Shown: piece after piece, positions 1 to 7,687 of the stretch
How positions within the stretch are numbered: position 1 is the first letter of the stretch
Layout: every line of letters begins with the position of its first letter
Origin: an uncultured Sphingomonas sp.
GTDB taxonomy: Bacteria > Pseudomonadota > Alphaproteobacteria > Sphingomonadales > Sphingomonadaceae
DNA: 39,813 nucleotides
Direction of reading: 5' to 3'
Assembly (NCBI RefSeq): GCF_913778135.1
Contig: NZ_CAJYVU010000035.1
Coordinates: 1 to 39,813 of the forward strand
Translations under genes and position numbers: made by a program
Notes under the pieces: model-generated
The model's database searches: none
What the model was told of the DNA's origin: nothing
What the model saw: the letters and a program-made list of their open reading frames with translations, nothing else

Positions 1-1302
1 CGCGAACAGCGCCGCCGCGATCGGCCATTGCAGCCGCTCGATCACCGCACCGACCTCGTCGCGCCGCCACCGCATCAACGGTCCCGCCGCCATCACCGCC
101 ACCAGAATGAGCGCGAGCGGCCCGACCGTCTTGTCGAAGAACGGCGCCCCGACCGATAATTGCACCCCCATCGCGCCCGCGACGATCGGGTAAAAGGTGC
201 CGATCAGCACCACGCCCAGGATCACCGACAGCAGCAGGTTGTTGACCACCAGCGCGCCCTCGCGGCTAAGCGGATCGAACAAATTGCCCTGCCGAACCGT
301 CCCGACACGCGCACCGAACAGCGCCAGCGCCCCACCGATGTAGATCACCAGCAACGCGAGGATGAAGCTGCCCCGCGTCGGATCGACCGCGAAGGCGTGG
401 ACGCTCGTGAGGATGCCCGACCGCACCAGGAACGTGCCGATCATGCTCATCGAGAACGCGACCACCGCCAGCATGATCGTCCACGCGCGAAGGCCATCAC
501 GCGTCGCCAGCACGCTGACCGAGTGGAGCAGCGCGGTCGCTGCCAGCCACGGCATCAGGCTGGCATTCTCGGTCGGGTCCCAGAACCACCACCCGCCCCA
601 GCCGAGCTCATAGTACGCCCAGTACGACCCCGCGGTGATCCCCAGCGTCAGGAACACCCACGCGCCCAGCACCCACGGCCGCATCGCACGCGCGAACACC
701 GGCCCGACGTCGCGCGTGACCAGCGCCCCGACCGCGAACGAGAACGCGACCGACAGCCCGACGTAACCGGCGTAGAGCGTCGGCGGGTGGAACGCGAGCC
801 CCGGGTCCTGCAACAACGGGTTCAGCCCCGCGCCGTCGGCGGGCGCCGGATCGGCGCGCGCGAACGGGTTGGAGGCGAACAGCAGGAACGCGTAGAACCC
901 CAGCGCGATCGCGGCCTGCGCCCCCAGCGTCGCGATCAGCGTGCGCTCGGGCAAGCGCCGCTCGAACTGCGCGACGGCTGCGCCCGCCAGCCCCAGGATC
1001 GTCACCCAGAGCAGCATCGAGCCCTCGTGGTTCCCCCACGCGCCCGCGAACTTGTACAGCCACGGTTTTGCCGAATGGCTGTTCGCCGCCACCAGCGCGA
1101 CCGACATGTCGGAGGCCATGAAGCACGCGATCAGCGCCGCCATCGCGAGCGCGACGAGCACCCCCTGCACGATCGCCACCGGCCGCATCGCCGCCGCCAC
1201 GTCGGCGCGCCCGCGCCTGAGCGCGATAGCCGACAAGGCGATCTGCAACACCGCGAACGTCGCGGCGAACCACAAAGCGGCAAGGCCGAATTCGGCGGTC
1301 AT
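1..1302 (-). CDS. ccmF: Cytochrome c maturation protein CcmF, partial (C-terminus beyond left edge)
   Basis: CcmF is the large membrane subunit of the haem lyase that joins haem to apocytochrome c on the periplasmic side, with CcmH as partner. The minus strand reads continuously from ATG at 1302 to the edge (434 codons; E. coli CcmF has about 650 residues). It shows many hydrophobic segments, the WGNHEG motif near residue 90, and the tryptophan-rich WWD segment GGWWFWDPTENASLMPW near residue 235, which contacts haem in this family. There is no clear Shine-Dalgarno sequence before the ATG, but the protein reads like a full CcmF N-terminus. The gene usually upstream in ccm operons (ccmE) is absent here; a methyltransferase-like gene faces away instead. 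So ccmF probably starts its own transcript in 1303-1579. Seen: frame and motifs. Known: family role. Confidence 0.95.
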   Translation of the reverse strand, partial: MTAEFGLAALWFAATFAVLQIALSAIALRRGRADVAAAMRPVAIVQGVLVALAMAALIACFMASDMSVALVAANSHSAKPWLYKFAGAWGNHEGSMLLWVTILGLAGAAVAQFERRLPERTLIATLGAQAAIALGFYAFLLFASNPFARADPAPADGAGLNPLLQDPGLAFHPPTLYAGYVGLSVAFSFAVGALVTRDVGPVFARAMRPWVLGAWVFLTLGITAGSYWAYYELGWGGWWFWDPTENASLMPWLAATALLHSVSVLATRDGLRAWTIMLAVVAFSMSMIGTFLVRSGILTSVHAFAVDPTRGSFILALLVIYIGGALALFGARVGTVRQGNLFDPLSREGALVVNNLLLSVILGVVLIGTFYPIVAGAMGVQLSVGAPFFDKTVGPLALILVAVMAAGPLMRWRRDEVGAVIERLQWPIAAALFA

Positions 1303-1457
1303 GCGGGAAAAGGATCGAAGCTCACGTCGCCCGCCGCCTTACCCGCGCTCGCGTCAGAGAACCAGCGCGGACATGTCGCGACCGCAAACCTCGCAGCGGT
1401 ATTGCGGCTTTCCGCCAGCGGCCCGCGTAATCGTCCGCCCTGCGCAGTACTACCCAT

Positions 1458-1511
1458 GAAACACTATGGCCGCGCTATGCACTTTATCCGGTTCGATCTC
1501 GAAACACTATG
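1458..1511. repeat. Two direct copies of GAAACACTATG, 43 bp apart, in the ccmF/methyltransferase divergent region
   Basis: The 11-mer GAAACACTATG occurs at 1458-1468 and again at 1501-1511. The 43-bp period is close to four helical turns, so both copies would face the same side of the DNA. They lie 70-120 bp before the plus-strand gene at 1580 and 155-210 bp before the ccmF start. A dimeric or cooperative regulator site is a reasonable guess; no -35/-10 pair is convincing around them. The rest of 1303-1579 holds no gene with a usual start codon. Confidence 0.45.
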
Positions 1512-1579
1512 CGCCGCTCCGTACCTCCTCGGACAAGCGGGACACGCTTCGCCCGCCTGTCAGGCTTGAGGATCGTCAA

Positions 1580-2098
1580 ATGGCCAACATGCTCGAAGTC
1601 ATCGTCGCATTGCCGCGCCGCGCGAGCGTCGCGCCAGCGCCCGCACCTGCAAGGCGAGAGAGTCGCGCCGCGCTCGAAGACCCGCGATGGTGCCAGATCT
1701 GCTCGGCGCTCGGCGACCTTCGCCGCCAGCAGCGCCGCGCCGTTCGCATCGTCGACGCGGATTGCGGGTGCGGTACCTTGCTGATCGCGGCTGTCCGCCA
1801 CGCACGCGCGCTCGGCTTCACCGCGATCGAGGGGCGCGGCATCGACACGTCGCCGGCGCTGGTCGGCCGCGCGTGCGCGGCTGCTTCCCGGCTGGACGAT
1901 CGCTCGATCGGCCTTTCCTTCGAGGTAGCGGACCCGACACGCGCGCTGGCGAGTGAAACCGATTTCCCCGCCGACATCCTGCTCTGGCATGACGATCGGG
2001 GTGCAGACGATCATCGCGGCGAGGCAAGCGTTCGGGCGGCGGCGAGGCTCGTCATCGGCGACCAACCGGCGCACGGCGTCACGGGGATCGCCGCATGA
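1580..2098 (+). CDS. Small SAM-dependent methyltransferase-like protein
   Basis: This 172-residue protein contains a class I methyltransferase motif I, VRIVDADCGCGTLLIAAV, near residues 55-72, followed by a helix and the acidic strand end (GRGID) expected to touch the SAM ribose. The start at 1580 is chosen because GAGG lies 8 bases upstream; the frame is open further up to 1466 but that stretch does not look like protein. The C-terminus after the WHDD segment is short, so the catalytic fold looks minimal and the substrate-binding part is reduced; enzyme activity is uncertain. The next gene overlaps its stop codon (ATGA at 2095-2098), suggesting translational coupling with a two-helix membrane protein. 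Substrate unknown. It could also be a SAM-binding regulatory protein. Confidence 0.65.
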   Translation: MANMLEVIVALPRRASVAPAPAPARRESRAALEDPRWCQICSALGDLRRQQRRAVRIVDADCGCGTLLIAAVRHARALGFTAIEGRGIDTSPALVGRACAAASRLDDRSIGLSFEVADPTRALASETDFPADILLWHDDRGADDHRGEASVRAAARLVIGDQPAHGVTGIAA

Positions 2099-2358
2099 CC
2101 CGCCGCGATCTGCAATGGAAACTGGGCGGCACCGCGCTGCTCGCCTTCTCGTGCACGATGTGTCTGGTGCTCGATCGATCACCCGCGATGATCGTCTTCC
2201 TCCCGCTTGCGCTGCTCGGCCTGCCGTTGATGATCCACGGCAAGCGGGTGGGTCAGGTCCTGCGCGCCGAACATCGCGGCCACGCCTTTACCAAGGACGC
2301 GGTACACGCCGCCCGGCTCCGTCGCCGCGGCCAGGGCGACGACGGGTTCGGTATTTGA
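2095..2358 (+). CDS. Small two-helix membrane protein, unknown function
   Basis: The 87-residue product starts at an ATG that overlaps the stop of the methyltransferase-like gene (ATGA). Residues 10-26 and about 30-47 are hydrophobic and probably form a helical hairpin in the inner membrane; the remaining C-terminal half is rich in Arg, His and Gly and should be cytoplasmic. No catalytic motif is visible. The overlap with the upstream gene is the main functional hint: the two are probably made together, and this protein may anchor or accompany it. A hairpin at 2426-2456 separates it from the convergent GH130 gene. I do not recognise the family. Confidence 0.6.
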   Translation: MTRRDLQWKLGGTALLAFSCTMCLVLDRSPAMIVFLPLALLGLPLMIHGKRVGQVLRAEHRGHAFTKDAVHAARLRRRGQGDDGFGI

Positions 2359-2425
2359 GTAAACGTGCCCCCTTCGCTGCCATTCAGACGAGCGAGCGGG
2401 TGTCTGCCGATCCGATAACGGTCAC

Positions 2426-2456
2426 GGCCGCGGCGCAGGTCGCTGCGACCGCGGCC
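2426..2456. terminator. Strong hairpin between convergent genes
   Basis: GGCCGCGG (2426-2433) and CGCAG (2434-2438) pair with CTGCG (2443-2447) and CCGCGGCC (2449-2456), giving a 13-bp stem with a GTCG loop and one bulged A. It lies between the stops of the plus gene ending at 2358 and the minus gene ending at 2475. There is no T-run on either side, so it may protect 3' ends or act as a weak bidirectional terminator. Confidence 0.55.
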
Positions 2457-2474
2457 CCCTCCCGCGCGCTTGGC

Positions 2475-3908
2475 TCAGGCAGGCTCCATCACCGCAAGTA
2501 TGTCGTCGACCGATCCCACCGCAAATGCGCTGAACTCGTCCCCGATCGCGTACGGTAGCATTACGCGCCGCCCGTGCAGCAACCCGCCGCAGCTGTACGT
2601 GACGTTGGGCACATACCCGCCGCGCTGCTCGGCGCTGGGAAACAGCAGCGGCGACGGCGTGCGCTTCAGCACCTTTGAAGGATCGTCGCGATCGAGCAGG
2701 CACGCGCCGACGCAGTAACCGCGCACCATGCCGACGCCGTGGGTGAACACCAGCCAGCCCTCGTCGATTTCGATCGGCGATCCGCAATTGCCCATCTGGA
2801 CGAACTCCCACGGGTATTTCGGCCCCATGATGATCTCGCCGTCTTCCCAATTATCCATGTCGTCGGAGCGGAGCAGCCAGATGTTCTCGTTGTCCTGCCG
2901 TCCCAACATGACGAAGTCACCGTTGAGCCGCCGCGGGAACAGCGCCATGCCCTTGTAGCCCGTCATCCGCCCGGTCAGCGGTCGCATCTCGACCGTGCGC
3001 AGGTCGACGCCGCGCAGCATCTCCTGCCGCGCATCCTTGCCGTCGAAGGCGGTATAGGTGCCGAGGATGCTGCGCGTGCCGTCGTCGTCGGTGAAGTTGA
3101 CCAGTCGCACGTCCTCGATCCCCTGTCGCTGGCTCGGCAGCACCGGGAAGATCACCGTTTCCGACACGTCCTGACTGTCCTCGCAGATCAGCCGCACCCA
3201 GCCGTCGTCGTGCGGCGACACCTGCGGCGGGATGCCGGTCGCGCTCGGCGGGTCGAGTGTCAGTCCGTGCTCGCCGTCCCACTCGCCGGTGCGGAAGGTG
3301 ACGGAGGAGATGTGCCCCTCGCCGATCCCGCGCAGCGACATCAGGAACCGCACCGATCCTTGCGATGCGCCCGATTGATCGGGCAGCGCCACCATGCTCG
3401 GGTTGAACAGCGCGGCCGATTCGAACGCATATTCCTGGCTGAAATACGCACCGATCAGCACGCGGTCGGTTTCATCCTTCGCCGGATCACCGATCTCCGC
3501 CTTCACATCCTCGTACCGCCGCAGGAACGTATGCTGCACGTTGCGGTGGCGCTCGCACATCGGCTTCATCAGCAACTCGCGCATCCGCGCGCGCATGTCG
3601 GGGGCAAGCGCCATCAACCGCTCGGCGACCGCGGTCGCACGCGGCGTCCGCCCGTCGGCGAAGTCGGCCGGGTAACTGAACCCGAACGGCCGCACGACGG
3701 TGCGCGACGGATCGGGCTTCAACTCCAGCTCGAGCGTGGAGAATACGTCCGCCGCTGTCATCGCGGTCGGATGCAGACCCGGTGACGCATCCCCGTTCGG
3801 ACCGCCCACCCCCTCCTGCTCACCAGGCGACAGCGTCGCCTGCACCGGCGCCGCAGCCTCGGGCGGGTCGGACCGGTATCGTGCCTGCTGGTCGAGCGTC
3901 TGGGACAT
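2475..3908 (-). CDS. Glycoside hydrolase family 130 protein (mannoside phosphorylase or hydrolase)
   Basis: GH130 enzymes cleave beta-mannosides, mostly by phosphorolysis. This 477-residue protein shows the family's five-bladed propeller landmarks: FNPSMV near 169, GIEDVRLV near 263-270 whose Asp (about 266) matches the catalytic acid of GH130 (the ED-R-RL motif), a GMALFPRRL segment near 320, and WLVFTHGVG followed by YCVGACLLDRDDPSKVLKR. The start at 3908 has a good GGAGG five bases upstream. The first 50 residues are Pro/Ala/Gly-rich and probably disordered. No glycosyltransferase, transporter or TonB receptor lies next to it, so the substrate cannot be inferred from context. Phosphorylase and hydrolase members cannot be told apart from what I can see. 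Confidence 0.85.
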   Translation of the reverse strand: MSQTLDQQARYRSDPPEAAAPVQATLSPGEQEGVGGPNGDASPGLHPTAMTAADVFSTLELELKPDPSRTVVRPFGFSYPADFADGRTPRATAVAERLMALAPDMRARMRELLMKPMCERHRNVQHTFLRRYEDVKAEIGDPAKDETDRVLIGAYFSQEYAFESAALFNPSMVALPDQSGASQGSVRFLMSLRGIGEGHISSVTFRTGEWDGEHGLTLDPPSATGIPPQVSPHDDGWVRLICEDSQDVSETVIFPVLPSQRQGIEDVRLVNFTDDDGTRSILGTYTAFDGKDARQEMLRGVDLRTVEMRPLTGRMTGYKGMALFPRRLNGDFVMLGRQDNENIWLLRSDDMDNWEDGEIIMGPKYPWEFVQMGNCGSPIEIDEGWLVFTHGVGMVRGYCVGACLLDRDDPSKVLKRTPSPLLFPSAEQRGGYVPNVTYSCGGLLHGRRVMLPYAIGDEFSAFAVGSVDDILAVMEPA

Positions 3909-3964
3909 GCAAAACCTCCGCCGCGCAGGGCCGCTTCATGCCCCGTGCTGCCGCCTGAACGGCG

Positions 3965-3987
3965 GTGCGGGCATTCCGCTCCCGCAC
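3965..3987. other. Hairpin in the GH130 upstream region
   Basis: GTGCGGG (3965-3971) pairs with CCCGCAC (3981-3987) around a 9-base loop. It lies between the amidohydrolase stop (4067) and the GH130 start (3908), both on the minus strand. It could end the amidohydrolase transcript or sit in the GH130 5' leader. There is no U-tract, so the role is open. Confidence 0.3.
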
Positions 3988-4066
3988 GTACGCAAAACGT
4001 CACGCGTGGGAGAGAATTGATGCTAATCAGGCAACACAGGCCCGCTCGCGCGGATCGGTACCAGCC

Positions 4067-5407
4067 TCAACGCCGCTCGTATGCCTTCGGCAGCGCGCCC
4101 TCGGTCGGCGTCAGGTAACGATCGCGCAACTCGGTCTGGCGCGACCGCATCGGCTGCGGCTTGCCGTCGATCCAGATCGCGACCGGCTTCGACGACAGCT
4201 CCAGCGGATCGCCGTCCCACATCACCACGTCGCCGCGCCGCCCGGCACGCAAGGACCCGATCTCGCCGTCCATCCCCAGCGCCGCGGCCGGCCCGCTGGT
4301 GATCGCGGCCAGCGCGTGTCCCCAGTCGAGCCCGGTCGCACCCGGCACGCGCGTTATCGCGACCAGATTGCCCGCGAACTGCTTCACCACATGCTCGCCC
4401 GGCGCGTCATTGTAGCCGAGCGTGGACAGCGCCACCGTGACGCCGGCCGCCGACATGCGGCCGACATTGGACTCGGTCGCCGCGACCTGCTCGAACGAGG
4501 CGGGCAGATCGGCCAGCGCCTGCGCGATCACGGGCACGCGCGCGGCGGCGATCTCGCGCGCGACCATCCAGCCCTCGGCCACCCCGACCAGCACCAGCTT
4601 GACCTGCGGATAGTCGCGCTTCAGCGCCAGTACCGAGCGGATGTCGCTCGCACGCTCGACATGCACCAGCATCGGCACACGGCCTTCGAGCACCTGCACC
4701 AGCGCCTGCGCATCGCCGCGCTTGATCAGCGCGTCGCGCCCGCGCCCGTCGAAGGTGACCGGACTGCGGCGATAATCCTGCGCCTGCGCGAACGCGTCCC
4801 GCAGCGCCGCATAGGCCGCCGGGCGACTGCCGCCCGCCTGCCGCCCGCCATCCTCGCCCAGTTCGACATATTGGAACGCGCGCGGACGGATCACCGTGTC
4901 GGCATCGCCGCCCAGCCCGATCACCGCACCCTGCCCGGCAAAGATCGATCCCGCCGAGCGCGGCGAGACGATCGCGCGGGTGACGCCGCCCAGCCGCTCG
5001 TTGGCGATGATGACGCTCGCCGGGTTGATCGCGGGCGCGATGTCGATCGCGGCGTTGAACGGCGACTGCCGCGCGGTGACGTCGTTGCTTTCCTCGACCC
5101 CGTCGGCATCCTCCAGCCCTAGGTTTGAGAAGCCCGCGACGAAGCCCGGCGCGACCCATTTGCCCGTCGCGTCGATCACCTGCGCCCCCGCGGGCACCGC
5201 CACGCCGCGCCCGGCGGCGACGACGCGCCCGTTCTGCACCACGACGGTGCCGCCTTCGATTGGCGCGGAGCCGTCACCGATCGCGACCGTGCCACCGGTG
5301 ATCGCCACCGTCTGCGCCGATGCGCGCCAGCCTGTGAATGCGCCCGCCATCGCGCAGGCGATGCCGACCGTGGTGAGGAAGCGCGAACGGCGCGGTGCGA
5401 TGTGCAT
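4067..5407 (-). CDS. Exported amidohydrolase-like protein lacking the HxH metal motif
   Basis: The 446-residue product starts with a Sec signal (about 32 residues, cleavage near ASAQ). The amidohydrolase layout follows: an N-terminal beta-sandwich (TVAITGGTVAIGDGS...), the usual GKWVAPGF turn near residue 87, and the closing LRAGRRGDVVMWDGDPLE strand. However, where active members read PGFIDxHxH, this one reads PGFVAGFSNLG, so the first two metal-binding histidines are missing, and I see no convincing downstream Asp ligand. It is therefore probably a pseudoenzyme or uses an altered site. Its ATG lies 11 bases after the stop of the intact amidohydrolase upstream (5419-6852), so the two are co-transcribed and may form a heteromeric periplasmic enzyme. 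The frame is open to 5842, but the signal peptide fixes the start near 5407. Confidence 0.8.
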   Translation of the reverse strand: MHIAPRRSRFLTTVGIACAMAGAFTGWRASAQTVAITGGTVAIGDGSAPIEGGTVVVQNGRVVAAGRGVAVPAGAQVIDATGKWVAPGFVAGFSNLGLEDADGVEESNDVTARQSPFNAAIDIAPAINPASVIIANERLGGVTRAIVSPRSAGSIFAGQGAVIGLGGDADTVIRPRAFQYVELGEDGGRQAGGSRPAAYAALRDAFAQAQDYRRSPVTFDGRGRDALIKRGDAQALVQVLEGRVPMLVHVERASDIRSVLALKRDYPQVKLVLVGVAEGWMVAREIAAARVPVIAQALADLPASFEQVAATESNVGRMSAAGVTVALSTLGYNDAPGEHVVKQFAGNLVAITRVPGATGLDWGHALAAITSGPAAALGMDGEIGSLRAGRRGDVVMWDGDPLELSSKPVAIWIDGKPQPMRSRQTELRDRYLTPTEGALPKAYERR

Positions 5408-5418
5408 GGTCGCGCGCT

Positions 5419-6852
5419 TCACTTCACGTCTCCCGAACCCGGCTGACCCAACTCGAAGTCGCTCACCGGCCTGAGCCTTGGATTGTCCGCGTCGTAGAGC
5501 AGCGCACCGTCGATCCACACCTTCTCTGGCCGGGTATAGACGCTGAACGGATTGCCGTTCCACAGCACCACGTCCGCCATCTTTCCCGCGACCAGGCTGC
5601 CGGTCTTGTCGGCAATGTGCAGCGACCTGGCCGGATTGAGCGACAGCCACTTCCACGCCGCCGCGTCGCTGATCTGGATGCCCGCATGCCGCGCCGACGA
5701 CAGCACCTTGGCGACTTCCTGGTTCAACCGCTGGATGCCGTTCTCGTCGTCGGAATGGATCATCCCGCACGCGCCCGATTTCTCCAGGATCGCCAAATTC
5801 TCGCCGATTCCGTCGTAGCTCTCCATCTTGAACCCATACCAATCGGCCCAGACCGCGGCGCAGGTGTTGTTGGCGCGGAGCAGATCGGCGATCTTGTACG
5901 CCTCGACCGCGTGGTGGAACGCCTCGACGTGGTAACCGAACTCCTTCGCCATATCGAGCACGTTGGCCATCTCGTCGGCGCGGTAGCAGTGATTCTGCAC
6001 CAGTATTTCGCCCGACAGGACACCGCGCAGCGTGTCCATCGCGATGTCGCGGTCGGGCATGTCGCCGCCGTCGGCGTCATACTTGTCCCACTTGCGCTTG
6101 TACGCCGCCGCCTTCGCCCAGGTGGCGCGGTCGACCGCGATGTTACCCATTCGCGTCGAGGGCTCGCGTCCCTTGCTGCCGTAAACGCGCTTCGGGTTCT
6201 CGCCGCACGCCATCTTCAATCCGTACGGCGCGCCGGGAAACTTCATCCCCTGCGTCGTGCGTGCGTAGACGTTCTTGAGCACGACCGATCGCCCGCCGAA
6301 CAAATTGGCGGAGCCCGGCAGGATCTGCAGCGTGGTGACCCCGCCGTTCGCCAGCGCACGGCTGAACCCCGGGTCCTGCGGCCAGACGCTATGCTCGGCC
6401 CAGACATCGGCGGTGACCGGCGCCGTCGCCTCGTTGCCGTCCGACAGCGCGCGCACCTGCGGGCTCGGATAGTCGCCCAGGTGGCTGTGAATATCGACGA
6501 TGCCGGGCGTCACGAACTTGCCGGTGCCGTCGATCGTCGTGACGCCGGCGGGCGCCGAGACGCTCTGCCCCACGCTCACGATCTTGCCATCGGCGAACAG
6601 CACCTGCCCGCGCTCGATCCGGTTGCCCTCGCCATCGAACACGGTGACGTTGGTCAGCAGCGTCGGCACACCCGGATAGGCATGGTAGGTCGAGGGAAAC
6701 GGATCGCGCGAATAGGGCTTGGGCGGAGCCTTGCGCGCGGGTGCGTCGCGCGACGCCGTCTGCGGTCGTGCTCCCGCCTGCGTACACGCCGGCAGCACCA
6801 GCGCGAGCGCCGCCGTCATCCCCAGCGCCCGTCCGGCGCGCCCCGTCTTCAT
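5419..6852 (-). CDS. Exported amidohydrolase with intact metal-binding motifs (probable lipoprotein)
   Basis: This 477-residue metal-dependent hydrolase of the amidohydrolase superfamily keeps the key residues: GKFVTPGIVDIHSHLG with His122 and His124, later histidines in QNHCYRADE and EAFHHAVEAY, and an Asp in MIHSDDENGIQ. The N-terminus from ATG 6852 is a signal sequence ending LVLPAC (Cys23), an imperfect lipobox, so it may be lipid-anchored and face the periplasm. The frame is open to 6969, but that extension precedes the signal and is rejected; a G-rich stretch lies just before 6852. The C-terminal strand (LVAGKMADVVLWNGNPFSVYTRPEKVWIDG, in short pieces) is typical of imidazolonepropionase/dipeptidase-like members. 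The substrate is unknown. The paired gene downstream lacks the HxH motif. Confidence 0.85.
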   Translation of the reverse strand: MKTGRAGRALGMTAALALVLPACTQAGARPQTASRDAPARKAPPKPYSRDPFPSTYHAYPGVPTLLTNVTVFDGEGNRIERGQVLFADGKIVSVGQSVSAPAGVTTIDGTGKFVTPGIVDIHSHLGDYPSPQVRALSDGNEATAPVTADVWAEHSVWPQDPGFSRALANGGVTTLQILPGSANLFGGRSVVLKNVYARTTQGMKFPGAPYGLKMACGENPKRVYGSKGREPSTRMGNIAVDRATWAKAAAYKRKWDKYDADGGDMPDRDIAMDTLRGVLSGEILVQNHCYRADEMANVLDMAKEFGYHVEAFHHAVEAYKIADLLRANNTCAAVWADWYGFKMESYDGIGENLAILEKSGACGMIHSDDENGIQRLNQEVAKVLSSARHAGIQISDAAAWKWLSLNPARSLHIADKTGSLVAGKMADVVLWNGNPFSVYTRPEKVWIDGALLYDADNPRLRPVSDFELGQPGSGDVK

Positions 6853-7000
6853 GCCTGCCCCCGTTCGATTATTCTGGCAGCGATCCTGACGCGCGACCCG
6901 GATGCGCGCAAGCGCTAAACCATGCCGCCGATCGCATTTGCTCCTGCGCGATGAACAACTTGCCGGCACGATACTTGGCAGCGAAATTCACGATCAGGGC

Positions 7001-7062
7001 CAATATTGATGATTAATCGATAATCTTTGATCCAGTTATGTTGAAATTTACAAGCTGGCATG
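7001..7062. promoter_or_regulatory. AT-rich control region upstream of the Ros/MucR-type gene
   Basis: In a very GC-rich window this 60-bp tract is about two thirds A+T. It contains the dyad GATTA-N5-TAATC (7011-7025) and several T-A steps. Ros/MucR proteins are known to bind AT-rich DNA with T-A steps and often repress their own genes, so autoregulation here is a reasonable inference. The rest of the gap 6853-7000 shows nothing I can name. Confidence 0.4.
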
Positions 7063-7090
7063 TTGACCATTGAAGGCCCGGTGTTATCTG
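7063..7090 (+). promoter_or_regulatory. Candidate promoter of the Ros/MucR-type gene
   Basis: TTGACC (7063-7068) and TATCTG (7085-7090) are separated by 16 bases and lie about 30 bp before the GTG start at 7119. The match to a sigma70-like consensus is moderate; assignment is by eye only. Confidence 0.4.
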
Positions 7091-7118
7091 GGACATCAAG
7101 AACAAGGAGCCAGCACAA

Positions 7119-7628
7119 GTGACCGATGACGCGATGACCAACAACACCGTGGAGCTTGCAACCGAGTTGACCATCGCGTGGCTCTCCAATCCCAACACCC
7201 GCGCCGCCAGTGAAGACGTCCCCGCGTTCCTGCAGCAGATGCATCAGGCGGTCAGCAACTTGACCGGCACCGGGACGAGCGAGAGCACCGAGGAACCGCA
7301 GGCCGAATACACGCCCGCCGTTTCGGTGCGTAAGTCCTTGGCATCGAAGGATCACATCATCTCGCTGATCGATGGCAAGCCGTACAAGACCTTGCGTCGT
7401 CACCTCGCGGGTCAGGGTTTGACTCCGGACGAGTATCGCCAGCGCTACGGCCTCAAGTCGGACTATCCGATGGTCGCCGAAAGCTATTCGGAAGCGCGTC
7501 GCGACATGGCCAAGAAGATCGGTCTGGGCCGCAAGGCCGGCGCGAAGAAGGCGGCCGAGCAGGCTGCCGAGAGCGACGCTCCTGCACCGCGCCGCGGCCG
7601 CAAGCCCGCCGCCACCGTCGAGGCCTGA
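7119..7628 (+). CDS. Ros/MucR-family transcriptional regulator without zinc ligands
   Basis: MucR/Ros proteins are DNA-binding regulators of alphaproteobacteria that act as H-NS-like organisers at AT-rich DNA. The 169-residue product carries the family core at about residues 70-135: DGKPYKTLRRHL, then LTPDEYRQRYGL, SDYPMVAESY and AKKIGLGRK. Ros has C-x2-C-H-H and MucR C-D-H-H zinc ligands; here the first Cys is Ser (HIISLIDG) and the last His is lost (RRHLAGQG), so zinc binding is unlikely. Zinc-free members are known from Mesorhizobium. The tail is Lys/Ala-rich and ends with an AT-hook-like RRGRKP. The GTG at 7119 is preferred because AGGAG lies 9 bases upstream; ATG 7134 is too far from it. 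An AT-rich tract upstream suggests autoregulation. Confidence 0.88.
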   Translation: MTDDAMTNNTVELATELTIAWLSNPNTRAASEDVPAFLQQMHQAVSNLTGTGTSESTEEPQAEYTPAVSVRKSLASKDHIISLIDGKPYKTLRRHLAGQGLTPDEYRQRYGLKSDYPMVAESYSEARRDMAKKIGLGRKAGAKKAAEQAAESDAPAPRRGRKPAATVEA

Positions 7629-7687
7629 TCCCCTCGCCCATCTTCCCCTCGCCCCTGACCGACGTTCGCGCCGCACTCGCCACACGC

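Noticed and set aside
160-1569. 469-codon plus-strand open frame
   Set aside because: Antisense to ccmF, dominated by Arg, Gln, His; the minus strand encodes an unmistakable CcmF.
3965-5122. 385-codon plus-strand open frame
   Set aside because: Antisense shadow of the amidohydrolase gene; no domain-like sequence.
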